Shown here piece by piece: positions 42,883 through 51,948 of a stretch of 64,000 nt of DNA. Both the position numbers and the translations under genes were made by a program. The stretch's first letter is position 1. Every line of letters begins with the position of its first letter. The DNA lies in NCBI RefSeq assembly GCF_039531105.1, contig NZ_BAAAPK010000001.1, forward strand, positions 3,073,915 through 3,137,914. Direction: 5' to 3'. The stretch comes from Microbacterium lacus (lineage in GTDB: Bacteria > Actinomycetota > Actinomycetes > Actinomycetales > Microbacteriaceae). The notes beneath the pieces are model-generated. The model had not been told where the DNA came from. It saw only the letters and a list, made by a program, of their open reading frames with translations, and did not search any database.

Positions 42883-43812
42883 ATGACCACCGCCCTGGCC
42901 ACGCCGAGCGCCACACGGCGCGAGTACCACCTCACCGACGAGGAGGTCGCCCGCTTCGACCGCGAGGGCTATCTCGTCCTGAAGAACCGCATCCCCGCCC
43001 CCCTGCTCGAGCGGTTGCAGTCTGCCGCCGTCGGGTGGATCGCGGACGGGCGCGACGTCACGGAAGACGACCCGGCCGCGGTCGACTACCACTATGCGGT
43101 CCGCGGCGGCGAGCGCCGGATGTTCCGCGTGGACTACCTGCACGGCAAGGGGCGGTCGGCGTCTCTCGAGCTGCTCGGCAGCCCCGCGGTGCTCGGGATC
43201 GCCGAGAGCCTCGCCGGGGCCGACTTCGTGCCGACCTACGAGTCGCTCGTCTTCAAGGACGCCGGTGACGGCGCCGCGATCGACTGGCACCAGGACGCCG
43301 TGCACCCCCGGACCCACCGCATCTTCAACATCGACGTGTACCTCGACGCCTCGCGTGCAGGAGAAGGCGCATTGCGTGTCGCGCCCGGCTCGCACCTCGC
43401 GCCGGTCGATGTCTGCCAGCTGCAGGAGGAGTACGGGTGGGACGCCCCCGGCGTCATCCAGGTCGAGCTCGAACCCGGTGACGTCCTGGTCCACGACGTG
43501 ATGATCGTCCACGGCAGCGAGGCCGTGCAGGGCAATCGCCTGCGTCGCACGATCTACTACGAGTTCCGTTCGGCGCGCCAGATCGCGGCGGAGGGCCCGT
43601 GGGATGCCGAGTGGGTCGACCGCCGTCTGCGGCTGGTGCCCGTCGCCCTGCGCGAGCGCGCGCGACGCGAGCCGACGGAGGAGCCCTTCGCCTGGAACGT
43701 CCCCGCGGAGATCGCGCCGCTCGCGAGCGACGACGACGAGGCCGAACTGCGCATCGCGCACGGGGTGCACTCCCCCGGCTCGTACTGCAGCGCCGGCAAC
43801 GTCCCGTTCTGA
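42883..43812 (+). CDS. PhyH-family Fe(II)/2-oxoglutarate dioxygenase
   Basis: A 309-residue protein of the phytanoyl-CoA dioxygenase family. The iron ligands are H136 and D138 (IDWHQDAVHPR) and H210 (VMIVHGSEAVQ); Arg at about 220-221 (NRLRRT) fits 2-oxoglutarate binding. ATG at 42883 with AAGGAGG six bases upstream; TAGCGT at about 42849 is the likely -10, so this message has a leader. Divergent from the AraC regulator. The substrate is unknown; relatives hydroxylate small metabolites. Confidence 0.9.
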   Translation: MTTALATPSATRREYHLTDEEVARFDREGYLVLKNRIPAPLLERLQSAAVGWIADGRDVTEDDPAAVDYHYAVRGGERRMFRVDYLHGKGRSASLELLGSPAVLGIAESLAGADFVPTYESLVFKDAGDGAAIDWHQDAVHPRTHRIFNIDVYLDASRAGEGALRVAPGSHLAPVDVCQLQEEYGWDAPGVIQVELEPGDVLVHDVMIVHGSEAVQGNRLRRTIYYEFRSARQIAAEGPWDAEWVDRRLRLVPVALRERARREPTEEPFAWNVPAEIAPLASDDDEAELRIAHGVHSPGSYCSAGNVPF

Positions 43813-43825
43813 TCCCCCCCCCCCG

Positions 43826-43892
43826 CTGAGACGACATCTGCACGTCGAGACCGTGGGTGAACCCCATGGTCTCGACGTGCAGTTGTCGTCTC
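43826..43892. repeat. Very long imperfect inverted repeat (30-nt arms)
   Basis: Arms 43826-43855 and 43863-43892 match at 28 of 30 positions around a 7-nt loop. It begins 13 bp after the PhyH stop and is preceded by a run of ten C (43814-43823). Could terminate the PhyH transcript, but is far longer than needed. Confidence 0.8.
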
Positions 43893-44042
43893 ACGGTCCG
43901 GGGGCGCGCACACGCGGCTGTCAGGAGGCACGGAGGGTTCGTCCAGACGGGGTGCGCAGACTGGGAGCTTCGCGTTCACCCGAAGAACGCCCGCTCCGGC
44001 GCGTCCGCCGGAGCCTCCTGACCCCGGAAAGACCTCTCCCCC

Positions 44043-44933
44043 GTGATTCACGACACCTCTTCTCGGCGTGCCCGCCGCGCCCGTCGCTCCCCGCTTTCGC
44101 ATCGTCCCGCCCTGATCGCCGCCGCGCTCGGCGTTGTCGTCATGACCGGCTTCGGCTCCTCCGGGGCCGCGTTCGCCGCCACCGGACCCGATGTGGCCGC
44201 AGCGGTCACGACCGCGGGCGACACGATCCGCCAGATCTCGGCCGAAGCGCGGTCGACGCTCGATCTGGCGAAGGCGACGGATGCCGCCGCCTCGGCTCTG
44301 AGCGACGAAGCGGCGAACTCGGGCCTGGACCTCGGATCCGCGCCGACCACGATCGACACGAGCGACCTGCGCGCGCAGATCGAGCGCCTGAGCGCCGTGG
44401 ATGTCGTGCCCGCTCTGCTCCTCCCCGGTGCCACGGATGACACCGCCGCCGCGATCGAGCGCGTGCAGCACAAGGTGTCCGACCTCCGCGACCGTCTGGA
44501 TGCCGCGCAGGCGCAGAAGGCGGCCGAAGAGGCCGCGGCAGCCGCGCAGAAGGCTGCCGAGGAGGCCGCGGCGAAGGCCCAGGCGGAGGCCGAAGCCGCT
44601 GCGGCCGCGCTCGCTGCGGCGAACACGCCCGAGGGCGCGCAGGCGACCGCCCGTCAGATGGCGGCCGACCGCTACGGCTGGGGCGAGGACCAGTTCTCGT
44701 GCCTGATGTCGCTGTGGAACAAGGAGTCCAGCTGGAACTACCAGGCGTACAACGACTCCAGCGGCGCGACCGGCATCCCCCAGGCGCTTCCCGGCGACAA
44801 GATGGCGACCGCCGGTTCGGACTGGCAGACGAACGCCGCGACCCAGATCGCCTGGGGACTCGGCTACATCGAAGCCGCGTACGGCACGCCGTGCAGCGCG
44901 TGGGGCCACTCGCAGGCGACAGACTGGTACTGA
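44043..44933 (+). CDS. Secreted coiled-coil protein with lytic-transglycosylase-like domain
   Basis: A 296-residue exported protein. N-terminal Arg-rich region and hydrophobic segment (about 24-45) ending AAFAATG form a signal peptide. Residues about 60-200 are helical, with an Ala/Lys/Glu coiled coil (AEEAAAAAQKAAEEAAAKAQ). The C-terminal about 85 residues, YGWGEDQFSCLMSLWNKESSW...GIPQALPGDKM...GYIEAAYGTPCSAWGHSQ, match the aggregation-promoting/lysozyme-like domain, with a Glu in NKESSW placed as the catalytic Glu and two Cys able to pair. Likely peptidoglycan remodelling outside the membrane. GTG start. Confidence 0.88.
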   Translation: MIHDTSSRRARRARRSPLSHRPALIAAALGVVVMTGFGSSGAAFAATGPDVAAAVTTAGDTIRQISAEARSTLDLAKATDAAASALSDEAANSGLDLGSAPTTIDTSDLRAQIERLSAVDVVPALLLPGATDDTAAAIERVQHKVSDLRDRLDAAQAQKAAEEAAAAAQKAAEEAAAKAQAEAEAAAAALAAANTPEGAQATARQMAADRYGWGEDQFSCLMSLWNKESSWNYQAYNDSSGATGIPQALPGDKMATAGSDWQTNAATQIAWGLGYIEAAYGTPCSAWGHSQATDWY

Positions 44934-44944
44934 GCCTCCACGCG

Positions 44945-44979
44945 GAGCGCCCCTCGGACTCCCTGTCCGAGGGGCGCTC
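44945..44979. terminator. Intrinsic terminator
   Basis: A perfect 14-bp stem, GAGCGCCCCTCGGA with its complement, loop CTCCCTG, starting 11 bp after the stop of the secreted protein gene. Confidence 0.85.
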
Positions 44980-45059
44980 TGCGCTGTTCGCACCCATCCG
45001 ATCGGCAGGCGGCACCGAAGACTCCCGTGACCCTCGCAGACCTTGCACGGAAGAACCCC

Positions 45060-46880
45060 ATGCCCGAGCAGAGCACCTCGCCGCTGGCCGACCCCTCCTC
45101 GCACCGCAACATCACCGATCTCCTTGCGCGTCGGGCGGCGGATGCCCCCGATCACGCCGCGTTCGACGTTCCGACGGCCGACCCGGCCGAGCCCTGGCGC
45201 GCGGTCACTACGGGCGAGTTCGAGCGCGAGGTCGCCCGCGTGGCCAAGGGGCTGATCGCCCTGGGACTGGATCCTGGCGACCGGATCGCGATCATGGCCC
45301 CGACCCGCTACGAGTGGGCCGTCACCGACCTCGCCGCCTGGTATGCCGGCGCCGTCGTGGTTCCGGTGTACGAGAGCTCATCCGCGGAGCAGATCACGAA
45401 CATCGTGACGGATGCCGAGATCAGGCTCGCCGTCACGGGTGACCCCTCGAGCGCGGAGCTCGTCCGGCAGGTCTTCGCCGAAACGGGCCGAGGCGACCTC
45501 GGCCTGTGGACGATGGATGCCGGGCCCAGCTCCCTCCTCACGCTGGCCGGGCGCGGCACCGAGGTCGACGATCCGACGCTCGAGCGGCGGCGGCTCACCG
45601 CCGCCCTCGACGATGCCGCGACGATCGTCTACACCTCCGGCACCACGGGCGAGCCGAAAGGCGCGGTCCTCACGCACCGCAACTTCCTCGGCCAGGTGCT
45701 GAACATCGCCGCGGCGTACCGCGAGGTCGTCCGCGAGGACGGCAACACCGTGATCTTCCTGCCGCTCGCGCATGTGCTCGCGCGCGGCTTGCAGCTCATC
45801 TGCCTCGCATCCGGGATGCGGATCGCCCACGTGCCGGACACGACGCAGGTCGTACCCTCGCTCGCCGCCCTCCGACCGACGTTCCTCGTCGTCGTGCCGC
45901 GCGTGCTCGAGAAGATCCGCGCGGCGGCCGGCGAGAAGGCCGCGGCCGCGCACCTCGGGCGCGTGTGGGCCGCGGCCGAGCAGACGGCCGTCGAGGCCGG
46001 GGCGACCGCCGAGCGCGGCGCCGCGGGCTCGCTCGGCCTTCGCGTGCGCCGCGCCCTGTTCGATCGGATCTTCTACGCCCGGCTCCGCACACTCATGGGC
46101 GGCCGGCTGGCCTGGATCCTCTCCGGCGGCGCGGCGCTGGAGGACCGACTGTCCCTGTTCTTCCGCGGGCTCGGCGTGCCCGTGATCGAAGGCTACGGAC
46201 TGACCGAGACGACCGCCCCGCTGACCGGCAACCTGCCCGGCATGATCCGCTCGGGCACGGTCGGGCGGCCGCTGCCCGGCTCGACCGTGCGCATCGCCGA
46301 GGACGGCGAGATCCTCGCCCGCGGCGTCGGCGTGTTCGCCGGCTACCGCGATGAGCGCCACAACGCCGAGGCGTTCCGCGACGGGTTCTTCCGGACCGGC
46401 GACCTCGGCCGGTTCGACGAGGTCGGCAATCTCGTCCTGACCGGCCGCGTGAAGGACGTCATCGTGACGAGCTCCGGCAAGACGGTCACCCCCGGCCTCT
46501 GGGAGCAGACCGTCGAGCTCGATCCGCTCGTGGCGCACGCCGTCGTGGTCGGCGAAGGGCGGCCGTACTTGTCGGCTCTCCTCGTACTGGACCCCGAGCA
46601 GGTCGCCTCGTGGGCGTCGGCGCACGGGGTCCGCGAGCCGGGATCCCGATCGGAAACGGACACACCGCTCGCGGAGATCGTCGAGCCGCGCCTGCGGGAA
46701 GCGCTGTCGCGATCCGTGGATGCGGCGAACGCACGGGTGTCCCGAGCCGAGCAGATCCGCCGCTTCACGCCCGTCCTGACCGATCTGGCCGACCCCACCC
46801 TGATCACCCCGACGATGAAGATCAGGCGCGGAGCGCTGCTGGACCGCGGCACCGCGCTCGTCGACGCCCTGTACTCGTGA
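45060..46880 (+). CDS. Long-chain acyl-CoA synthetase (AMP-binding)
   Basis: A 606-residue adenylating enzyme of the FadD15-like branch. P-loop IVYTSGTTGEPKGAVL, VIEGYGLTETTAPLTG, FFRTGDLGRFDEVGNL and LTGRVKDVIVTSSGKTVTP are present; the C-terminal catalytic Lys is in LITPTMKIRRG. ATG at 45060 is preferred over GTG at 45027 because GGAAG lies six bases upstream. It would load fatty acids onto CoA at the membrane. DUF1295 follows 31 bp downstream. Confidence 0.92.
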   Translation: MPEQSTSPLADPSSHRNITDLLARRAADAPDHAAFDVPTADPAEPWRAVTTGEFEREVARVAKGLIALGLDPGDRIAIMAPTRYEWAVTDLAAWYAGAVVVPVYESSSAEQITNIVTDAEIRLAVTGDPSSAELVRQVFAETGRGDLGLWTMDAGPSSLLTLAGRGTEVDDPTLERRRLTAALDDAATIVYTSGTTGEPKGAVLTHRNFLGQVLNIAAAYREVVREDGNTVIFLPLAHVLARGLQLICLASGMRIAHVPDTTQVVPSLAALRPTFLVVVPRVLEKIRAAAGEKAAAAHLGRVWAAAEQTAVEAGATAERGAAGSLGLRVRRALFDRIFYARLRTLMGGRLAWILSGGAALEDRLSLFFRGLGVPVIEGYGLTETTAPLTGNLPGMIRSGTVGRPLPGSTVRIAEDGEILARGVGVFAGYRDERHNAEAFRDGFFRTGDLGRFDEVGNLVLTGRVKDVIVTSSGKTVTPGLWEQTVELDPLVAHAVVVGEGRPYLSALLVLDPEQVASWASAHGVREPGSRSETDTPLAEIVEPRLREALSRSVDAANARVSRAEQIRRFTPVLTDLADPTLITPTMKIRRGALLDRGTALVDALYS

Positions 46881-46911
46881 CCCGCTCACCCGATCCGGAG
46901 AACTCCACACC

Positions 46912-47790
46912 ATGACCTCTCAGAACCGCGCGTCCCTGCTCACGATCGTGATCACCCTCGTGATCGGCGCCCTGGTGGCGGTCGCCGGAAGCCAGGGCGG
47001 CGCCACGGTCGGCGGCATCCCCTTGTTCGCCCTCGCCGTCGGCGTCGCGTTCCTCATCCAGGTGATCGTGTTCATCCCGTCGGCGATCGCCCGGACGGAG
47101 AGGTTCTTCGATCTGACGGGTGGCGGGACCTTCCTCCTCGTGACCCTCGGGATCCTCGCTCTCTCGCCCGCGCCGGATGCGCGCAGCGTGGTGCTGGCCG
47201 TCATGGTGGCGGTGTGGGCGGTGCGACTGTCGGGCTTCCTGTTCGCACGGATCCATCGCGCCGGCAGCGACGACAGGTTCGACGACATCAAGGGCGAGCC
47301 GCTGCGCTTCCTGCGCGTGTGGATCGTGCAGGGTGCGTGGGTGAGTCTGACCGCATCGGCCGCGTGGATCGCGATGAGCAGCCTGCAGCGCCGCGACCTC
47401 GACGCGCTCGCGTTCGCGGGCATCGCGGTGTGGGTGATCGGTCTGGTCATCGAGGTCGTGGCCGACCTGCAGAAGACGGCGTTCAAGGCGAATCCCGCAC
47501 ACCGCGGCCTGTTCATCTCCTCGGGACTGTGGTCGCGCTCGCGCCACCCCAACTACTTCGGCGAGATCGTCCTGTGGATCGGTGTCTTCCTCGTCGCCGC
47601 GCCGGTCCTCAGCGGCTGGCAGTGGGTCGGCATCCTCTCCCCGCTCGTCGTCGTCCTGTTGCTGACACGGGTGAGCGGCATCCCGTTGCTGGAGGCGAAG
47701 GCGGATCGCACGTGGGGCGGGCAGGACGCCTACGAGGCGTACAAGAAGCGCACACCGGTGCTGATCCCGCGCCTCTCCTCGCCTTCCTGA
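46912..47790 (+). CDS. DUF1295-family multi-spanning membrane protein
   Basis: A 292-residue protein with about seven helices. The C-terminal signature GLFISSGLWSRSRHPNYFGEIVLWIGVFL and ...QDAYEAYKKRTPVLIPR matches the DUF1295/steroid 5-alpha reductase-like family (also related to isoprenylcysteine methyltransferases). The RHPNYFGE motif is the likely cofactor site. Context with the acyl-CoA ligase suggests a lipid substrate, but this is inference. Confidence 0.9.
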   Translation: MTSQNRASLLTIVITLVIGALVAVAGSQGGATVGGIPLFALAVGVAFLIQVIVFIPSAIARTERFFDLTGGGTFLLVTLGILALSPAPDARSVVLAVMVAVWAVRLSGFLFARIHRAGSDDRFDDIKGEPLRFLRVWIVQGAWVSLTASAAWIAMSSLQRRDLDALAFAGIAVWVIGLVIEVVADLQKTAFKANPAHRGLFISSGLWSRSRHPNYFGEIVLWIGVFLVAAPVLSGWQWVGILSPLVVVLLLTRVSGIPLLEAKADRTWGGQDAYEAYKKRTPVLIPRLSSPS

Positions 47791-47891
47791 GCGCGGGCCC
47801 ACCGTGGTGGGCACCGGCAAACCTCGCCGTGCAGAGCACCGGCCCCTCGGCGCTATCCTGAGGCGGACGGGTCATTCACGAGGGGACGCGC

Positions 47892-49100
47892 GTGACCACT
47901 GCGCAGGACGTGACCAGGCGACTCGCGATCGCCGAGTACCGGGTGGTGGGCGAGCCTCCCGAGCCCGATCTCGAGGGCCTGGTCCGCTTGGCGGCGACCG
48001 TGTGCGGCGTGTCGACGGCGGTGATCAACATCATCGATGACCGGCTGCAGCACCAGATCGCGGCGGTCGGCTTCACGCCCTCCATGTGCAGCCGCGAGGA
48101 CTCGATGTGCGCGGTCGTGTTCCAGAAGCCAGGGCACGTCGTCGTCCCCGATGCACGCGCGGACGATCGCTTCGCCGACAACCCGTTCGTGACCGGCGCC
48201 ATCGCCAACATCCGCTTCTACGCGTCGAGTCCGCTCATCACCCCTGCCGGCATCCCGATCGGCACCCTGTGCGTCTTCGACGAGGAGACGGGCGATCTCT
48301 CCCCCGCCGACAGCGCCGCCCTCGCGATCCTCGCCCATCAGGTCGTGGACGTGCTCGAGCTGCGCAGGATGACGCGCGCACTGCAGGCCTCGAACGACCA
48401 GCTCGAGACGTTCGCCGCGCAGGTCAGCCACGACCTGCGCAACCCCCTCGCCGCCGTCACGGGCTTCATCGAGCTGGCGGCGGACAGCCCCGAACTCGCC
48501 GACGCCCCCCGCGCCGCGCGGGCACTCGCGCGCGCCGAGTCCGCCGCGACGCGCATGGAGCGCATGATCGCGGACCTCCTCGAATACGCGCGCAGCGGTG
48601 GCGCCGAGCCCCGGCGCGAGCCGGTCGCCCTCGATGGCGTGCTGCGCGTCGTGATGGAGGATCTGGATGCCGCACTGCGGCGCTCCGCTGCGCGCGTGGC
48701 GATCGACACCCCGGCGACGGTCCTCGGCGACCCGACGCTGCTGGGCGTCCTCCTGCAGAACCTGATCGCGAACGCGGTGAAGTTCAGCGCGGCATCCGGT
48801 GTCCCGCCGTACGTCGAGGTGACGGCTTCTCCGATCTCGTCCGGATGGCGCATCACCGTGGAGGACAACGGTCCTGGGATCGAGCCGGATAACCGGGAGA
48901 GCGTGTTCGATCTGCTCGAGCGCGGCGACGCCCACGATGTACCGGGCTGGGGGATCGGGCTGTCGACGTGCCGGCGGATCGTCGAGGCGCACGGCGGGCT
49001 CATCGGCATCGAGGACTCGCCGCTGGGCGGCGCGTGCGTGTGGATGGTCTTGCCCGGCGCCGGGGCGGAGCTCCCTCTTCCCGTGGTCGCACTGCACTGA
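47892..49100 (+). CDS. GAF-domain sensor histidine kinase (orphan)
   Basis: A 402-residue soluble kinase. N-terminal GAF domain (about 25-155; CGVSTAVINIIDDRLQHQIA and SPLITPAGIPIGTLCVFDEE). HisKA with FAAQVSHDLRNPLAAVTGF (His about 182), HATPase with NLIANAVKFS, EDNGPGIEPDNRE and GWGIGLSTCRRIVEAHGG. No membrane helix, so a cytoplasmic redox, light or small-molecule signal is likely. No response regulator is adjacent. GTG at 47892 with GAGGGGA seven bases upstream; TATCCT near 47855 is the probable -10. Confidence 0.9.
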   Translation: MTTAQDVTRRLAIAEYRVVGEPPEPDLEGLVRLAATVCGVSTAVINIIDDRLQHQIAAVGFTPSMCSREDSMCAVVFQKPGHVVVPDARADDRFADNPFVTGAIANIRFYASSPLITPAGIPIGTLCVFDEETGDLSPADSAALAILAHQVVDVLELRRMTRALQASNDQLETFAAQVSHDLRNPLAAVTGFIELAADSPELADAPRAARALARAESAATRMERMIADLLEYARSGGAEPRREPVALDGVLRVVMEDLDAALRRSAARVAIDTPATVLGDPTLLGVLLQNLIANAVKFSAASGVPPYVEVTASPISSGWRITVEDNGPGIEPDNRESVFDLLERGDAHDVPGWGIGLSTCRRIVEAHGGLIGIEDSPLGGACVWMVLPGAGAELPLPVVALH

Positions 49101-49106
49101 GGCCGC

Positions 49107-49766
49107 TCAGGGCAGGTCCGCGGCGACCACGACGAGGTGGCCGCCCTTGCGCTCCGTCCGCCGCACCGTCCCGGCGACGGCGTCGCGCTCCAGGAGCCGC
49201 CATGGGCGCGAGCGGATGTCCGACCCCCCCGTCGCGCACGCGAGATGCGCGAGCGGCGAGAAGACCTTCCACCGACCGGTCGGCGCCTGCATGTCGACGA
49301 TGCCCGCGCGGCCTCCGGACCGCACGAGCGTCCGCGCACGCGTCCACGCCTCATCTCGGCGGTCGAAGACGCTGAGCGCATACGTGATGAACAGGGCGTC
49401 GGCACGATCACGGTCGCGTTCGCCGGCCATGAGCGCGTGGATCCGACCGGTGTCCAGTTCCGCCGCATCCGACTCGACGATCCGGATGCGGTCACCCCAC
49501 CCTTCGGCCGACACCCGACGCCGCGCCATCGCGAGCATGTCGACGCTTCGGTCGATGCCGACGACGAGCCCCTCCGGTCCGACGGCGGCGGCCAGGGCGG
49601 GGAAGTTGAGTCCCGTCCCGCACCCGAGGTCGATCACGATGTCCCCGCGGCGCGGTGCGAGTAGATCGATGCCGGCCTCGCGACCGGCGTGGTAGACCCA
49701 GCGCTCGCCGGAGAGCACGTCGTACACGCGCGCGCCGGCTCCGTATCGTCGCAGCGGGGTCGCCAT
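49107..49766 (-). CDS. Class I SAM-dependent methyltransferase
   Basis: A 219-residue UbiE/Erg6-like methyltransferase. Motif I IVIDLGCGTGLNFPALA (about 46-62), acidic end of beta2 in VVGIDRSVDML, post-I ESDAAELD, motif II ALFITYALSVFD. ATG at 49766 is chosen over a frame reaching 49820 because GGGAGG lies four to five bases upstream and the longer frame would overlap the divergent gene. Substrate unknown (lipid, quinone or small acid). Confidence 0.88.
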   Translation of the reverse strand: MATPLRRYGAGARVYDVLSGERWVYHAGREAGIDLLAPRRGDIVIDLGCGTGLNFPALAAAVGPEGLVVGIDRSVDMLAMARRRVSAEGWGDRIRIVESDAAELDTGRIHALMAGERDRDRADALFITYALSVFDRRDEAWTRARTLVRSGGRAGIVDMQAPTGRWKVFSPLAHLACATGGSDIRSRPWRLLERDAVAGTVRRTERKGGHLVVVAADLP

Positions 49767-49792
49767 TGGGCCTCCCAGGGTCCGCTCCACTC

Positions 49793-49798
49793 TAGGCT
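49793..49798 (+). promoter_or_regulatory. -10 box TAGGCT, leaderless promoter for 49805
   Basis: TAGGCT, TCGGGG, then ATG; no distinct Shine-Dalgarno. Confidence 0.5.
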
Positions 49799-49804
49799 TC
49801 GGGG

Positions 49805-51301
49805 ATGAGCGCTCCGACACGCAGATCCCCCCGTCCGCTCTCCGCCGACGAGGCCGGTGCGGCGCGGTGGGACCTGATCGTGATCGGCGCGGGGAGCGCG
49901 GGACTGGTCGCGGCCAAGAGCGCGGCAGTCCTCGGCGCGCGCGTGCTGCTGATCGAGGCAGGCTCCTTCGGCGGGGAGTGCCTGCACACGGGGTGCGTGC
50001 CCTCGAAATCGCTCATCGCGGCCGCGCACGCGGCGCACGCGGCGAGGACGGCGGGCCGGTTCGGCGTGCACGCCGGCCAGGTGCGCGTTGACTTCGGCCA
50101 CGTGATGGACCACGTCCGGGGCGCGATCGCCGCGATCCAGCCGGTCGATTCGCCCGACGCCCTCGCCCGTGCCGGTGTGTTCACGCTGGCCGGCCGAGCG
50201 CGGTTCGAGGACGAGAAGTCGCTGAGCGTGGACGGGCGGCGCCTCCGATTCGGCGACGCGGTCATCGCGACCGGCAGCGCGCCCGTCCTACCCGATGTCC
50301 GCGGGGCGGATGCCGTGGAGATCCTCACGAACGAGACGTTCTGGAACCTGCAGGAGCTACCCGAACGACTCCTGGTGCTCGGCGGGGGCGCCGTGGGGTG
50401 CGAGCTCGCGCAGGCGATGGCGCGCTTGGGCAGCGCCGTCACCCTCGTGCACCGCGGGCCGCGGCTCCTCCCCCGGGAGGATCCCGCCGCAAGCGCGCTC
50501 GTGCGCGAGGCTCTCCGCGCCGACGGCGTCGACGTGCATCTGCAGGCGAGCGTCCAGGAGCTGCACGGCGCGCACGGCGATGGCTCCAGCGGCGGCACCG
50601 CGCAGCTGAGCACCGGCGCACAGGTGCGGTTCGATCGGATCCTCGCGGCCCTCGGCCGACGCGCGGTGACGGCGGGGCTCGGTCTCGAGGCCGCAGGAGT
50701 CGCCGTCGACGACTCCGGCGCGATCGCCGTCGACGGGGCACTGCGCACCTCGAACCCGCGGATCCGGGCCGCCGGCGATGTGACCCCCCTTCCCCGGTTC
50801 ACCCATACGGCGGGGGTGTTCGGGAGCACGGCGGCCACGAACGCGGTGCTGGGCCTGTCGCGCGCGGCTGATCTGGACGTCGTCCCTCGCGTCACCTTCA
50901 CCGCTCCCGAGGTCGGCGCCGTCGGCGTTTCCCCCGAGGAGGCCCGCACCAGGGGGTTCCGCGTCCTCGTCCACGAGCACCGGGACCTGGATCGGGCGAT
51001 TGCCGAGGGCGACACCGCCGGACGGACCACGATCATCGTCGATCGGCGCGGGCGGATCCGCGGAGCGAGCATCGTCGGCCCGCGCGCGGGCGAAGCGCTC
51101 GCCGAATACACGACCGCGATGCGCGCGGGCCTGACCGCGACGCGGCTCGCCACGACCACGCACGCGTACCCGACGTACGCCGACGCCGGGTGGAACGCCG
51201 TGGTGGCCGAGGCGCAGCGCGGGCTTCGGTCGGGGGCGCTCCGCCGCGGCATCCGCCTCCTGGCGGGGCTGCACCGTCGCCGACGCTCGCGCACGTCCTG
51301 A
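49805..51301 (+). CDS. MerA/LpdA-like FAD-dependent NAD(P)-disulfide oxidoreductase
   Basis: A 498-residue flavoprotein. FAD motif DLIVIGAGSAGLVAAKSA, redox pair C59/C64 in GGECLHTGCVPSKSL, NAD(P) motif LLVLGGGAVGCELAQAM, second FAD motif RIRAAGDVTPLPRF. The C-terminal catalytic HPxxxE of dihydrolipoamide dehydrogenase is replaced by AYPTYAD, as in mercuric-reductase-like branches. No N-terminal HMA domain and no terminal Cys-Cys pair, so true mercury reduction is unlikely. Substrate unknown; stress-related quinone or disulfide reduction is possible. Confidence 0.9.
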   Translation: MSAPTRRSPRPLSADEAGAARWDLIVIGAGSAGLVAAKSAAVLGARVLLIEAGSFGGECLHTGCVPSKSLIAAAHAAHAARTAGRFGVHAGQVRVDFGHVMDHVRGAIAAIQPVDSPDALARAGVFTLAGRARFEDEKSLSVDGRRLRFGDAVIATGSAPVLPDVRGADAVEILTNETFWNLQELPERLLVLGGGAVGCELAQAMARLGSAVTLVHRGPRLLPREDPAASALVREALRADGVDVHLQASVQELHGAHGDGSSGGTAQLSTGAQVRFDRILAALGRRAVTAGLGLEAAGVAVDDSGAIAVDGALRTSNPRIRAAGDVTPLPRFTHTAGVFGSTAATNAVLGLSRAADLDVVPRVTFTAPEVGAVGVSPEEARTRGFRVLVHEHRDLDRAIAEGDTAGRTTIIVDRRGRIRGASIVGPRAGEALAEYTTAMRAGLTATRLATTTHAYPTYADAGWNAVVAEAQRGLRSGALRRGIRLLAGLHRRRRSRTS

Positions 51302-51309
51302 GCTGCGCG

Positions 51310-51948
51310 TCAGCGCAGGGCGCGGTACCCCGCCACGATCCGCTGCGTCGCGCTCACCGCGACGAACACCGCCCAGATGAGGGCGATCTGCCACGCCCAG
51401 AACGGCAGGATCAACCACAGCGAGTGCACGACGATCGTCTCCGTCCCCTCGGCGATGCGCCCGAGGAAGGACAACGATCTGCCGTCGTCGATCGTCCGGC
51501 CGGAGCGCTCGGCGATCGAGGAGAACGCCAGGAACGCCGTGCCGTTGATGTAGTACGCCAGAAGAACGAGGAGGAACGGCCACCACGGGGCGCCGTAGCC
51601 GGTGGTCGCTCCGAAGGCGACGCCGACGACGGTCGCGCCGTACGCGACGAAGTCGGCGGTGATGTCCAGGAACCCGCCGGCATGCGACGGCGGCGGTGCG
51701 GCATCCTCTGTGACACGTCGACGCCGGCGGCGCGCGAGCGTACCGTCCAGCCCGTCGGCGACCCGCGAGACGAGCCAGAGCGCCAGGGCGACCCACCACA
51801 GCTGGAATCCGGCGGCGACCGCCGATCCGACGCCGAGGACGAGCCCGGTGATCGTGAGGCCGTCCGGGGAGATCCAGGGGCGGTCGATCGCTGCTGCCGT
51901 CGCCTCGAGCGGACGCGACAGCACGCTCCGCAGCGACCGGTCAAGCAT
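51310..51948 (-). CDS. CDP-alcohol phosphatidyltransferase family protein
   Basis: A 212-residue membrane enzyme with about six helices. The family motif DxxDGxxAR...GxxxDxxxD is present: D65, D68, G69, A72, R73 and G91, D95, D99. The spacer between AR and G is 17 residues, not the usual 8, with a basic/Pro-rich insertion (RRRRRVTEDAAPPP). Such enzymes join a CDP-linked alcohol to another alcohol in phospholipid synthesis. It overlaps the upstream TVP38 gene by 8 bp. Confidence 0.9.
   Translation of the reverse strand: MLDRSLRSVLSRPLEATAAAIDRPWISPDGLTITGLVLGVGSAVAAGFQLWWVALALWLVSRVADGLDGTLARRRRRRVTEDAAPPPSHAGGFLDITADFVAYGATVVGVAFGATTGYGAPWWPFLLVLLAYYINGTAFLAFSSIAERSGRTIDDGRSLSFLGRIAEGTETIVVHSLWLILPFWAWQIALIWAVFVAVSATQRIVAGYRALR

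Noticed and set aside
43893..44042. Possible ydaO/c-di-AMP riboswitch before the secreted lysozyme-like gene
   Set aside because: Such genes often have one, but I could not find the conserved core or pairing in this 150-bp stretch.
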